From: Comamonadaceae bacterium
GTDB lineage: Bacteria; Pseudomonadota; Gammaproteobacteria; Burkholderiales; Burkholderiaceae_C
Direction: 5' to 3'
Assembly (NCBI GenBank): GCA_021299875.1
Contig: JAJTEW010000002.1
Location: 248,001 to 312,000 of the forward strand
Length of the DNA: 64,000 nt
The position numbers and the translations under genes were made by a program. This document shows positions 16,944 to 29,047 of the stretch, piece after piece. Positions within the stretch are counted from its first letter, which is position 1, and the number at the start of each line of letters is the position of its first letter. The notes under the pieces are model-generated. The model did not search any database. It was not told the origin of the DNA and saw only the letters and a program-made list of their open reading frames with translations.

Positions 16944-18242
16944 ATGCATCCAAAAGCCCTGTTAGATGCCTGCGCCGATTTGGTCAGGCTGGTCCTCCAA
17001 TTTGAACATCCTGCCGACGCCGTTGTGTCGCGCTATTTCCGCGAACACCGCTCTTTGGGTCCCCGCGAACGCGCCACCTTGGCCGAAACCGCTTTTGCGG
17101 TATTGCGTAAAAAACTGCTGTTTGAGCAGCTGGCCCGCTCGGGCTCTGGCCCCAAAGAGCGCAAGCTGGCCATTTTGGGCTTTTTCGGCCCGCGCGATTT
17201 TTTAGCCTCCGCCCTCAACGACACCGAGAAAAAATGGCTGGCCACCTGCGACGACATTCCGGCCGACGCCCTGATGGCCCCGCACCGCCACAACCTGCCC
17301 GATTGGATGGCGCAAGCCCTGCAAGCGCAATTGGGGGAGGATTTCTGGGCCTTGGCCGAGCACTTGCAGCAGCCCGGCACGCTGGACCTGCGCGTGAACA
17401 TGCTCAACGCCAAGCGCAGCGACATCCAAAAAGAGTTGGCGCAAGCGGGCATCGCGTCTGAGGTCACGCCTTATTCGCCTTGGGGCTTGCGCTTGCAAGG
17501 CAAACCCGCTTTGCAAAAAACCGAGGCCTTCACCCGGGGTGCCATTGAAGTGCAAGACGAAGGCTCGCAACTGCTCGCCTTGCTGGTGGATGCGCACAGG
17601 GGTGAGATGGTGGTGGACTTTTGCGCGGGTGCGGGTGGCAAAACGCTGGCACTGGGCGCATCCATGCGCAGCACCGGCCGTTTGTATGCGTTTGACGTGT
17701 CGGGCCACCGCCTCGATGCCCTCAAACCCCGCATGGCCCGCAGTGGCCTGTCCAACGTGCATCCGGCGGCCATTGCCCACGAGCGCGATGACCGCGTCAA
17801 GCGCTTGGCGGGCAAGATCGACCGCGTGCTGGTCGATGCCCCCTGTTCAGGTCTGGGCACTTTGCGGCGCAACCCCGACTTGAAATGGCGTCAAAAGCCC
17901 CAAGCTGTTCAAGAGTTGACCGAAAAGCAGTTGGCCATCTTGCAAAGCGCCTCGCGCATGGTCAAGTCGGGTGGCCGTTTGGTTTATGCCACTTGCAGTG
18001 TGCTGCCCGAAGAAAACGAGTTGATCGCGCAAGCCTTCAGCGCCGCCAACCCGGACTTTGTCCCCTTGAATGTGGCTAAAGAGCTCGACAGGCTCAAAGT
18101 TCCCCACGCAGCCAGTCTGTGCTCACCGGCCCCATCGGGCGATGCCCACCCCGATGCCCCGCCAGCCGGCACATTCCTGAGGCTGTGGCCCCATCGCCAT
18201 GCCACGGATGGTTTTTTTGCCGCAGCCTGGGTAAAAAAGTAA
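16944..18242 (+). CDS. RsmB-family 16S rRNA m5C methyltransferase
   Basis: A 432-residue SAM-dependent RNA cytosine-5 methylase of the RsmB/NOP2/Sun family. After an N-terminal helical region the SAM-binding motif VVDFCAGAGGKTLAL appears near residue 228. VLVDAPCSGLGTLRRNPDLKW (about 295-315) and YATCSVLPEEN (about 347) supply the two conserved cysteines. It probably methylates C967 of 16S rRNA, although the N-terminal NusB-like domain is less clear than in E. coli RsmB, so another RsmB-like target is possible. The start ATG at 16944 avoids a non-homologous extension. Confidence 0.87.
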   Translation: MHPKALLDACADLVRLVLQFEHPADAVVSRYFREHRSLGPRERATLAETAFAVLRKKLLFEQLARSGSGPKERKLAILGFFGPRDFLASALNDTEKKWLATCDDIPADALMAPHRHNLPDWMAQALQAQLGEDFWALAEHLQQPGTLDLRVNMLNAKRSDIQKELAQAGIASEVTPYSPWGLRLQGKPALQKTEAFTRGAIEVQDEGSQLLALLVDAHRGEMVVDFCAGAGGKTLALGASMRSTGRLYAFDVSGHRLDALKPRMARSGLSNVHPAAIAHERDDRVKRLAGKIDRVLVDAPCSGLGTLRRNPDLKWRQKPQAVQELTEKQLAILQSASRMVKSGGRLVYATCSVLPEENELIAQAFSAANPDFVPLNVAKELDRLKVPHAASLCSPAPSGDAHPDAPPAGTFLRLWPHRHATDGFFAAAWVKK

Positions 18243-18257
18243 TACTTTAAAACCCTT

Positions 18258-18333
18258 GTCGGTCGAAGTCGGTCGAAAACGCTGTCCTTTTTGGGGCAGC
18301 AAACTTAAAATCGTCGGATTGCCTGAATTCAGG
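18258..18333 (+). promoter_or_regulatory. Putative operator sites ahead of the desaturase gene
   Basis: Two motifs lie in the gap before the desaturase start: a head-to-tail duplication of GTCGGTCGAA (18258-18277), and a perfect 12-base palindrome CCTGAATTCAGG (18322-18333) that ends 21 bases before the ATG. An AT-rich CTTAAAATC stretch lies between them. The palindrome's place near the start of the message suggests a repressor site, but no regulator can be assigned. Confidence 0.35.
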
Positions 18334-18354
18334 TGCCAGTAGAAAGACAGACTC

Positions 18355-19566
18355 ATGTTGTTGCCTGATTGGGCTTTTTTGGATGCCGTGATTCACTGGA
18401 TGGGCCACGGCCTGTTCGACTTGGCTTGGTGGCAAATGGTGTTGATCACTTTGGCCCTGACCCACGTCACCATCGCCAGCGTCACCATTTTTCTGCACCG
18501 TCACCAGGCACACCGTGCTTTGGACCTGCATGCCATTCCTGCGCACTTTTTCCGTTTCTGGCTGTGGTTGACCACTGGCCAAGTGACCAAGGAGTGGGCC
18601 GCCATCCACCGCAAGCACCACGCCAAGTGCGAGCAAGCCGAAGACCCGCACAGCCCGCATGTGCATGGCATCAAAACCGTGTTGTTCACCGGTGCAGAGT
18701 TGTACCGCAAAGAATCTAAAAATCTGGACACCCTCAAGCGCTTTGGCCACGGCACCCCCGATGACTGGATTGAGCGCAACCTGTACACCCGTTTTTCTTG
18801 GCAAGGCGTTGCCCTGATGTTGATCATCGACGTGGCCTTGTTCGGCTTCATCGGTTTGACGGTCTGGGCGGTGCAAATGGCCTGGATTCCGATCACGGCC
18901 GCTGGCATCATCAACGGCGCAGCGCACTACTGGGGATACCGCAATTTTGAGGCGCATGACGCCAGCACCAACATCTCGCCTTGGGGCATCCTGATCGGTG
19001 GCGAAGAGTTGCACAACAACCACCACACCTACCCCACATCGGCCAAGTTGTCGGTCAAGCCCTACGAGTTCGACATAGGCTGGTTGTACATCCGCATGCT
19101 TGAAAACCTCGGTCTGGCCACTGTCAAAAAGACCCCGCCGCGCTTGGCTTATGGCGATATCCGCCCTGTGGCCGATGAAAAGACCCTGGAAGCCCTGATC
19201 GCCAACCGTTATGAAGTCATGGCCGGTTACGCCCGCAATGTCCGCAAAGTCATGCAGCAAGAGGCCGACAAGCTCAAACTCGACGCCAGCGTGGTGCAGG
19301 CGGCCCAGCGGTGGTTGCACCGCGATGCCGCCAAAGTGCCCGCTGCCGCCCAAGCCCATCTGCAGCAAGCCCGTGCGGCCAGCCCTGTGCTCGACAAAAT
19401 GGTGCAAATGCGCGAAGAGTTGAGCCAGATTTGGCTCAACACCTCCCATTCCCGCGAGCAATTGGCCGCCGACCTGCAAGCCTGGTGCCGTCGGGCCGAA
19501 GAAAGCGGCATTGCGGCGCTGCGTGATTTTTCGGTCAAGCTGCGTGCGGTGCGCCAAACGGCCTGA
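18355..19566 (+). CDS. Acyl-CoA / fatty acid delta-9 desaturase
   Basis: A 403-residue membrane di-iron enzyme. All three histidine boxes are present: HRHQAHR (about residues 44-50), HRKHHAK (about 84-90) and ELHNNHHTYP (about 218-227), the pattern of OLE1/DesC-type desaturases. Four hydrophobic helices surround them. It introduces a double bond into saturated acyl chains, raising membrane fluidity, for example in the cold. A C-terminal extension of about 130 residues is helical and charged, without a cytochrome b5 motif. Two terminators follow in tandem. Confidence 0.9.
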   Translation: MLLPDWAFLDAVIHWMGHGLFDLAWWQMVLITLALTHVTIASVTIFLHRHQAHRALDLHAIPAHFFRFWLWLTTGQVTKEWAAIHRKHHAKCEQAEDPHSPHVHGIKTVLFTGAELYRKESKNLDTLKRFGHGTPDDWIERNLYTRFSWQGVALMLIIDVALFGFIGLTVWAVQMAWIPITAAGIINGAAHYWGYRNFEAHDASTNISPWGILIGGEELHNNHHTYPTSAKLSVKPYEFDIGWLYIRMLENLGLATVKKTPPRLAYGDIRPVADEKTLEALIANRYEVMAGYARNVRKVMQQEADKLKLDASVVQAAQRWLHRDAAKVPAAAQAHLQQARAASPVLDKMVQMREELSQIWLNTSHSREQLAADLQAWCRRAEESGIAALRDFSVKLRAVRQTA

Positions 19567-19586
19567 TCTGCATCCGAGTACATTGC

Positions 19587-19671
19587 AACAGGGCCTTCGT
19601 GCCCTGTTTGTTTGAGGTCGATGGATGGCGCTGAGACAACAAAAAACCCGCTAAAGGCGGGTTTTTTGTTG
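19587..19671. terminator. Tandem terminators between desaturase and rpmG
   Basis: The first hairpin is AACAGGGC-CTTCGT-GCCCTGTT followed by TGTTTG (19587-19612). The second is a longer symmetric stem, AAAAAACCCGC paired with GCGGGTTTTTT (about 19641-19667), flanked by CAAC/GTTG and able to work in both directions. They separate the convergent desaturase and rpmG genes. Confidence 0.88.
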
Positions 19672-19687
19672 CAAGGCTCAGGCCGAA

Positions 19688-19858
19688 TCACTTCAGCTTG
19701 ATTTCCTTGTATTCAACGTGCTTGCGAGCTTTGGGGTCGAACTTCATGATCGACATTTTCTCGGGCATGGTTTTCTTGTTTTTGCTGGTCGTGTAGAAGT
19801 GACCCGTGCCCGCTGTGGATTCCAGCTTGATTTTTTCGCGTCCGCCTTTGGTTGCCAT
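19688..19858 (-). CDS. rpmG: 50S ribosomal protein L33
   Basis: A 56-residue basic protein translated from ATG at 19858: it begins [20 protein letters not shown] and ends YKEIKLK, the typical proteobacterial L33 without zinc-binding cysteines. It lies 26 bases after rpmB in the usual rpmB-rpmG pair and ends beside the strong bidirectional terminator. Confidence 0.97.
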   Translation of the reverse strand: MATKGGREKIKLESTAGTGHFYTTSKNKKTMPEKMSIMKFDPKARKHVEYKEIKLK

Positions 19859-19884
19859 GGTGTATGACTCCTAATGTTCTGGGT

Positions 19885-20118
19885 TTAGGCTTGACCGCGT
19901 GCGCGCAGGTCTGCGAGCACGGCATCGATGCCGTTTTTGTCGATCAGGCGCAGAGCAGCGCTGGAGACGCGCAGGCGCACCCAACGGTTTTCTGTTTCAA
20001 CCCAGAAACGACGGTATTGCAGGTTCGGCAGGAACCGGCGCTTGGTTTTGTTGTTGGCGTGGGAAACGTTGTTCCCGGTCATTGGGCCTTTGCCCGTTAC
20101 TTCGCAAACGCGTGCCAT
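19885..20118 (-). CDS. rpmB: 50S ribosomal protein L28
   Basis: A 77-residue ribosomal protein of normal length, beginning [29 protein letters not shown] and containing the [16 protein letters not shown] segment. It is the first gene of the rpmB-rpmG operon. A perfect TATAAT lies about 165 bases upstream on the minus strand, implying a long leader. Confidence 0.97.
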   Translation of the reverse strand: MARVCEVTGKGPMTGNNVSHANNKTKRRFLPNLQYRRFWVETENRWVRLRVSSAALRLIDKNGIDAVLADLRARGQA

Positions 20119-20283
20119 GTGGACACTCCGATACTTTGAAAACAGCCGGTGCCGATGGGTCTCATGCAGAGTTGCATGGGGCCTGGCGCTCCAGCCTCAC
20201 CTCGCCAAGATGGGTGGCGGTATCCCAGATCGCTGACCCTGTGATCCCGAATGGTTTTACGGGCAGATTCAGCAAAGCCTTGG

Positions 20284-20289
20284 ATTATA
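20284..20289 (-). promoter_or_regulatory. Probable -10 element of the rpmB-rpmG operon
   Basis: The minus strand reads GAGGCTATAATCC. No good -35 was found 16-18 bases away. If used, the transcript would start near 20277 and carry a leader of roughly 160 bases that includes a GCATG-aactct-GCATG direct repeat. Confidence 0.45.
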
Positions 20290-20336
20290 GCCTCAAAGCG
20301 ATGGCTTTGGTCGTTGCCTAAGAAGGTCCAATGCAT

Positions 20337-20357
20337 AAAGGGCGGTGTTTGCCCTTT
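20337..20357. terminator. Small hairpin beyond trxB
   Basis: AAAGGGC pairs with GCCCTTT around a GGTGTTT loop. Together with the large palindrome next to it, this could end trxB transcription, although there is no long T run. Confidence 0.4.
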
Positions 20358-20364
20358 GTGGGTT

Positions 20365-20440
20365 GGGAGATGGGGGTGCCTGCCGGGGTGATGTGGCAAA
20401 GCGAAGCGCCTCTGAACCCCGGCAGGCACCCCCATCTCCC
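20365..20440. repeat. Palindromic element with conserved 26-nt centre, copy 2
   Basis: A perfect 25-base inverted repeat (20365-20389 with 20416-20440, arm starting GGGAGATGGGGGTGCC) encloses 26 bases (20390-20415, starting GATGTGGCAAAGCGAAGCG). That centre is the exact reverse complement of the centre of the element at 13562-13627, while the arms differ completely. It lies beyond the trxB stop codon. The remaining gap from 20119 to 20510 contains no credible gene. Confidence 0.85.
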
Positions 20441-20510
20441 ATGAACGGTTCGCGGAAACTTTCAACACTGGCGTGCTGATGTTCCCGTTACTGTCGAAGA
20501 AGCGGGAGCG

Positions 20511-24028
<3,518 letters not shown>

Positions 24029-24032
<4 letters not shown>

Positions 24033-24724
24033 TGCCGATGAAAAGTGTATGGAAGTCGCGCCGCAGCGCTTTGGTTTTGGTGCTCTACAGTGGGTGGCTA
24101 TGGGGCGTGTTGTCGCTCGCCTTGCCTGTGCGGGCCGATGGCGTTGACTTGCTGACCCAGTTTGTTAAACAAGCACGCAGTGGTCGTGCAGACTTCACCC
24201 AGGTGGTGACATCGCCGAGTCGCGCGGGCCAAGCGCCTCGCAGCAAGACTTCGAGCGGCAGCTTTGAATTCCAAAGACCCGGCAAGTTTCGTTTTGATTA
24301 CCGCAAGCCCTTTGTGCAAACCCTGTTGGCCGACGGCCAAACTTTGTGGTTGCACGATGTGGATTTGAACCAGGTCACGGCCCGCAAGCAGCAGCAAGTT
24401 TTGGGCTCTACCCCGGTGGCTTTGTTGACCACATCCGCTGATCTGCAATCGCTCAAGACGGATTTCCAGTTCAGCCCAGAGCCCACCCGTGATGGTTTGG
24501 AGTGGGTGCGTGCGACGCCTTTGGCGGCGGAAGGGCAGATCCGTGCGGTGTTGGTGGGTTTGCGTGCCACGCCCATGGGCGCGGAGTTGGCCGTGCTCGA
24601 TGTGCAAGACAGTCTGGGGCAGCGCTCGGTGTTGACCTTTACAGGTTTTCAGCTGAACGTGGCCTTGCCCGCCACTCAATTTGTGTTCAAGTCCCCAGCG
24701 GGCGCTGACATCATTCGCCCTTGA
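24029..24724 (+). CDS. lolA: Outer-membrane lipoprotein carrier protein LolA
   Basis: About 230 residues with a signal peptide ([26 protein letters not shown], cut after VRA). The mature part follows the LolA pattern: an [16 protein letters not shown] strand, [20 protein letters not shown], and [19 protein letters not shown]. It ferries lipoproteins through the periplasm from LolCDE to LolB; a lolB gene lies at 50836-51324 in this window. ATGA overlap with ftsK and a 16-base gap to rarA suggest an ftsK-lolA-rarA transcript, a conserved order in proteobacteria. Confidence 0.93.
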
Positions 24725-24740
24725 TGCCGTCCGGGTGTCC

Positions 24741-26039
24741 ATGAAAGCCCCCACGCTGCCACCCCATGCCCCTTTGGCTGAGCGCCTGCGGCCACGCCAC
24801 TTGGGTGAGGTGATCGGGCAGCAACATTTGCTGGGCGAGGGGATGGCTTTGCGCTTGGCGTTTGAGTCGGGTCAACCCCACAGTTGCATTTTGTGGGGGC
24901 CACCGGGCGTGGGCAAAACCACCATTGCCCGTTTGATGGCCGATGCGTTTGAGGCGCAGTTTCTCAGCATCAGCGCAGTTCTGGGGGGCATCAAGGACAT
25001 TCGCGAAGCGGTCGACCAAGCCGAAGCCGCCCGCACTGGCCTGCACCCGCAGCGCACCATCATGTTTGTAGACGAGGTGCACCGCTTCAACAAAAGCCAG
25101 CAAGATGCATTTTTGCCGCACGTCGAAAGCGGCTTGTTCACCTTCATCGGTGCCACCACCGAAAACCCATCTTTTGAGGTGAACTCGGCCCTGCTGTCTC
25201 GTGCGGCGGTGTATGTCTTGCAACCCTTGGCGGAAGAAGATCTGGGCCACATCGTGACGCGGGCGCAAGCCATCCAGGCGATTCCCACCATCGAACCCGA
25301 AGCGTTGAGCCGTTTGTTGGCCTATGCCGATGGGGACGCACGGCGTTTGCTCAATACGCTGGAGACTTTGGCCATGGCGGCCAAACAAGAGGCCATTGAC
25401 CCGGTGACCGACACCTGGCTGATGCGGGTCCTGGGCGAGCGGATGCGCCGCTATGACAAGGGCGGTGAGCAGTTTTACGACACCATCAGTGCGCTGCACA
25501 AATCGGTGCGTGGTTCTGACCCTGATGCCGCCCTGTATTGGTTCGTGCGCATGCTCGATGGTGGTGCAGACCCGCGCTACATGGCCCGGCGTTTGATCCG
25601 CATGGCCAGCGAAGACATTGGTTTGGCCGATCCACGAGCCCTGCGCATGGCCCTTGACGCAGCCGACGTGTATGAGCGATTGGGCAGCCCCGAAGGCGAA
25701 TTGACGCTGGCGCAGTGCGTGATTTACCTGGCCATGGCGCCCAAGTCCAATGCGGTCTACAAAGCATTCAAAGAGGCCAAGGCGTGGGTGAAAAAAGATG
25801 GCACCCGCCCAGTGCCCATGCACCTGCGCAATGCGCCGACCCAGCTCATGAAGCAGCTGGACTACGGGAAAGGTTACCGTTATGCCCATGACGAGGACGA
25901 TGGCTTTGCGGCGGGCGAGCGTTATTTGCCCGATGGCATGCCTGAGCCTGGCTTTTACAGACCCGTTCGGCGGGGCCTAGAGATCAAAATTGCGGACAAA
26001 CTGGAAGAACTGCGAAAGAAAAATTCAGCCACAGGGTAA
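24741..26039 (+). CDS. rarA: Replication-associated recombination protein A (AAA+ ATPase)
   Basis: A 432-residue RarA/MgsA/WRNIP1-type clamp-loader-like ATPase acting at stalled forks. It starts MKAPTLPPHAPLAERLRP, the usual N-terminus. Walker A is GPPGVGKTT near residue 55, Walker B FVDEVHRF near 110, and sensor 1 is GATTENPSFEVNSALLSR. The C-terminal tetramerisation domain includes RRLIRMASEDIGLADPRAL. The frame upstream to 24681 overlaps lolA and is not homologous. Confidence 0.95.
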   Translation: MKAPTLPPHAPLAERLRPRHLGEVIGQQHLLGEGMALRLAFESGQPHSCILWGPPGVGKTTIARLMADAFEAQFLSISAVLGGIKDIREAVDQAEAARTGLHPQRTIMFVDEVHRFNKSQQDAFLPHVESGLFTFIGATTENPSFEVNSALLSRAAVYVLQPLAEEDLGHIVTRAQAIQAIPTIEPEALSRLLAYADGDARRLLNTLETLAMAAKQEAIDPVTDTWLMRVLGERMRRYDKGGEQFYDTISALHKSVRGSDPDAALYWFVRMLDGGADPRYMARRLIRMASEDIGLADPRALRMALDAADVYERLGSPEGELTLAQCVIYLAMAPKSNAVYKAFKEAKAWVKKDGTRPVPMHLRNAPTQLMKQLDYGKGYRYAHDEDDGFAAGERYLPDGMPEPGFYRPVRRGLEIKIADKLEELRKKNSATG

Positions 26040-26080
26040 GTCCCGACCGATTGGCATTCGGAAGGCCTCTGGTCTTTCAC

Positions 26081-26128
26081 TACAATCCCGCCACCTCGCC
26101 AGATACAACCAAGATCTGGCGGGTTTTT
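26081..26128 (+). promoter_or_regulatory. TACAAT box followed by terminator-like hairpin ahead of livH
   Basis: A TACAAT hexamer (26081-26086) is followed ten bases later by a perfect stem CGCCAGAT / ATCTGGCG (26097-26104, 26114-26121) and then GG and six T. The hairpin may simply terminate rarA. Because it lies downstream of a -10-like box it could also be a 5' attenuator or the end of a very short RNA in the liv leader. No convincing -35 is present. Confidence 0.5.
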
Positions 26129-26225
26129 TGCTACTGCTAAGGCTCATCCAAAAGGTGCAGTCTGAACCCAAACAACCACCGACGAAGTGGGCTGCTGAGC
26201 GCAGCGCAACACACGGAGAAAATCA

Positions 26226-27155
26226 ATGGACGTCTTTTTGCAGCAGGTCATCAATGGCCTGGTCATGGGCAGCATGTACGCCTTGGTGGCTTTGGGCTAC
26301 ACCATGGTGTACGGCATCATCAACCTGATCAACTTTGCGCACGGCGAAGTGCTGATGGTGGGCGCTCTGACCAGCTGGTCTGCCATCGGCATGATGCAAG
26401 ACGCCATGCCCGGCTCGCCGGGTTGGGTCATTTTGATTTTGGCCACCTTGATTGCCTGCGTGGTGGCTGCGGTGCTGAACTTCACCATTGAAAAAGTGGC
26501 CTATCGCCCTCTGCGCAACAGCCCCAAGTTGGCGCCTCTGATCACGGCCATTGGCATGAGCATTTTGTTGCAAACACTGGCCATGATCATCTGGAAGCCC
26601 AACTACAAGGCTTACCCCACGCTGCTGTCCAGCACGCCCATCAACATGGGTGGCGTGGTGATCACGCCCACCCAAATCATGATTTTGGGCGTCACGGCCG
26701 TCTCGTTGGCGGTGCTGATGTGGCTGGTCAACTACACCCGTTTGGGTCGGGCCATGCGGGCCACGTCTGAAAACCCGCGCGTGGCCGCCTTGATGGGCGT
26801 CAAGCCCGACATGGTGATCTCGGCCACCTTTGTCATTGGGGCTGTTTTGGCCGCCATTGCCGGCGTCATGTACGCCTCCAACTACGGCACGGCGCAGCAC
26901 GCGATGGGCTTTTTGCCGGGCCTCAAAGCCTTCACCGCTGCGGTGTTTGGCGGCATCGGTAACCTGGCAGGCGCCGTCATTGGCGGCATCTTGCTGGGCC
27001 TGATCGAGGCCATTGGCTCGGGCTATATTGGCTATCTGACCGGTGGCGTATTGGGCAGCCACTACACCGATATTTTTGCGTTCATCGTGCTCATCATCGT
27101 GCTGACTCTGCGCCCTTCGGGTCTGATGGGTGAGCGTGTGGCCGATCGCGCTTGA
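26226..27155 (+). CDS. livH: Branched-chain amino acid ABC transporter permease LivH
   Basis: A 309-residue inner-membrane permease with about eight helices. It opens QQVINGLVMGSMYALVALGYTMVYGIINLINFAHGEVLMVGA, the LivH signature. The cytoplasmic coupling loop YTRLGRAMRATSENPRVAALMGV (about residues 170-192) contacts the ATPases. A GGAGAA ribosome site precedes the ATG. It is the first gene of livHMGF. No periplasmic LivK-type binding protein accompanies the operon, so the receptor must be encoded elsewhere. Confidence 0.93.
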   Translation: MDVFLQQVINGLVMGSMYALVALGYTMVYGIINLINFAHGEVLMVGALTSWSAIGMMQDAMPGSPGWVILILATLIACVVAAVLNFTIEKVAYRPLRNSPKLAPLITAIGMSILLQTLAMIIWKPNYKAYPTLLSSTPINMGGVVITPTQIMILGVTAVSLAVLMWLVNYTRLGRAMRATSENPRVAALMGVKPDMVISATFVIGAVLAAIAGVMYASNYGTAQHAMGFLPGLKAFTAAVFGGIGNLAGAVIGGILLGLIEAIGSGYIGYLTGGVLGSHYTDIFAFIVLIIVLTLRPSGLMGERVADRA

Positions 27156-28249
27156 TGGGGATGAACATGAACTTGAACCTCAACAAAACCGTTCAATACA
27201 TCCTGATCGGCGTGGGCTTGCTGCTCTTGCCACTCATCCTCCAAAGTTTTGGCAATGCCTGGGTGCGCATTGCCGACATGGCGCTGCTCTACATCTTGTT
27301 GGCGATTGGCCTGAACATCGTCGTGGGCTACGCCGGCTTGCTTGACTTGGGCTATGTGGCCTTTTTTGCAGTGGGCGCCTACATGTATGGCTTGCTGTCT
27401 TCGCCGCACCTGATCAACACCTTCACCACCATGGCCAGCACGTTTCCCGGTGGCTTGCACATGTCCATCTGGCTGATCTTGCCTTTGGCTGCCGCTTTGG
27501 CGGGCTTGTTTGGCATGTTGCTCGGGGCGCCCACGCTCAAGTTGCGGGGCGACTATCTGGCCATCGTGACTTTGGGGTTTGGCGAGATCATTCGGGTGTT
27601 CCTCAACAACTTGGACCACCCCGTCAACATCACCAACGGCCCCAAGGGGCTGGACCAGATCGACCCCATCTCTATTTTTGGCGTCAATTTGGGCAAAAAA
27701 CTGATGGTGGGCGATTTTGAAATCGCCTCTGTCACTTTGTACTACTACCTGTTTCTGAGTTTGGTGCTGGTGACGATTTTGATCTCGCACAGGTTGGAAG
27801 TGTCGCGCATTGGCCGCGCCTGGATGGCCATTCGCGAAGACGAAATTGCCGCCAAGGCCATGGGCCTGAACACCCGCAACCTCAAGCTCTTGGCCTTTGG
27901 CATGGGCGCCACTTTTGGGGGCGTCTCGGGTGCCATGTTTGCGGGCTTTCAAGGCTTCATTTCGCCCGAATCCTTCAGCCTGATGGAGTCGGTGATGATC
28001 GTGGCCATGGTGGTGCTGGGGGGGCTGGGCTATTTGCCGGGCGTGATTTTGGGCGCGATTTTGTTGTCGGCCTTGCCCGAAGTTTTGCGCTACGTGGCAG
28101 GCCCTTTGCAAGAGATGACCGGTGGCCGACTCGATGCCGCCATCTTGCGCCAGTTGCTGGTGGCTTTGGCCATGATCGTGATCATGCTGATGCGTCCTCG
28201 CGGCTTGTGGCCTTCGCCTGAGCATGGCAAATCCCTCACTTCGAAATGA
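27155..28249 (+). CDS. livM: Branched-chain amino acid ABC transporter permease LivM
   Basis: About 364 residues, with starts possible at 27155 (sharing a base with the livH stop), 27161 or 27167. It carries the LivM landmarks VGYAGLLDLGYVAFFAVGAYMYGLL and GAPTLKLRGDYLAIVTLGFGEIIRV, and the coupling loop RIGRAWMAIREDEIAAKAMGLNTRNLKLLAFGMGA. It forms the second transmembrane half of the importer. The coupled arrangement with livH and livG fixes its role. Confidence 0.93.
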   Translation: MGMNMNLNLNKTVQYILIGVGLLLLPLILQSFGNAWVRIADMALLYILLAIGLNIVVGYAGLLDLGYVAFFAVGAYMYGLLSSPHLINTFTTMASTFPGGLHMSIWLILPLAAALAGLFGMLLGAPTLKLRGDYLAIVTLGFGEIIRVFLNNLDHPVNITNGPKGLDQIDPISIFGVNLGKKLMVGDFEIASVTLYYYLFLSLVLVTILISHRLEVSRIGRAWMAIREDEIAAKAMGLNTRNLKLLAFGMGATFGGVSGAMFAGFQGFISPESFSLMESVMIVAMVVLGGLGYLPGVILGAILLSALPEVLRYVAGPLQEMTGGRLDAAILRQLLVALAMIVIMLMRPRGLWPSPEHGKSLTSK

Positions 28250-28260
28250 AGGGGCAGACC

Positions 28261-29046
28261 ATGAACCCAACAGCCGACACCAACACGGTCTTGCACGTTT
28301 CGGGCATCTCCAAGCGCTTTGGGGGTTTGCAAGCCCTCTCGGATGTGGGCATGACCATCCAGCGCGGTCAGGTCTATGGCCTGATCGGCCCCAATGGCGC
28401 GGGCAAGACCACGTTTTTCAACGTCATCACGGGTCTTTATACGCCGGATGGCGGCACTTTTGAGTTGGCAGGCAAGCCTTACCAGCCTACGGCGGTGCAC
28501 GAAGTGGCCAAGGCAGGCATTGCCCGCACGTTCCAGAATATCCGTTTGTTTGCCGAGATGACCGCGCTCGAAAACGTGATGGTGGGCCGCCATGTGCGCA
28601 CCCACTCGGGCTTGCTGGGTGCGATCTTCCGCACCCCCGGCTTCAAAGCCGAAGAGGCTGCCATTGCCCAGCGGGCGCAAGAGTTGCTCGACTATGTGGG
28701 CATTGGCAAATACGCCGACTACAAAGCGCGCACCTTGTCTTATGGCGACCAGCGTCGCTTGGAAATTGCCCGCGCTTTGGCCACCGACCCGCAGCTGATT
28801 GCGCTGGACGAGCCCGCTGCGGGCATGAACGCGACCGAAAAAGTCCAGTTGCGTGAGCTCATTGACCAGATCCGCAAAGACAACCGCACCATCTTGCTGA
28901 TCGAGCACGATGTGAAGCTGGTCATGGGCCTCTGTGACCGCGTCACTGTGCTCGACTACGGCAAACAAATTGCCGAAGGTACGCCGGCCGATGTGCAGAA
29001 AAATGAAAAAGTGATTGAAGCCTATCTGGGCACGGGAGGGCACTGA
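28261..29046 (+). CDS. livG: Branched-chain amino acid ABC transporter ATPase LivG
   Basis: About 261 residues from MNPTADTNTVLH, chosen because AAGGGG lies 7 bases upstream; an ATG at 28246 overlaps the livM stop and would add five residues. Walker A is GPNGAGKTTFFNV, the signature is LSYGDQRRLEIARAL and Walker B is LIALDEPAAGMN. The long FQNIRLFAEMTALENVMVGRH stretch and the C-terminal tail are those of LivG rather than LivF. It is a cytoplasmic ATPase partner of LivHM. Confidence 0.93.
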   Translation: MNPTADTNTVLHVSGISKRFGGLQALSDVGMTIQRGQVYGLIGPNGAGKTTFFNVITGLYTPDGGTFELAGKPYQPTAVHEVAKAGIARTFQNIRLFAEMTALENVMVGRHVRTHSGLLGAIFRTPGFKAEEAAIAQRAQELLDYVGIGKYADYKARTLSYGDQRRLEIARALATDPQLIALDEPAAGMNATEKVQLRELIDQIRKDNRTILLIEHDVKLVMGLCDRVTVLDYGKQIAEGTPADVQKNEKVIEAYLGTGGH

Positions 29047-29047
29047 G

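Noticed and set aside
18080-18105. GCTCGACAGGCTCAAAG in the rRNA methylase gene as a REP-like unit
   Set aside because: Only a partial match, unpaired and within ordinary coding sequence.
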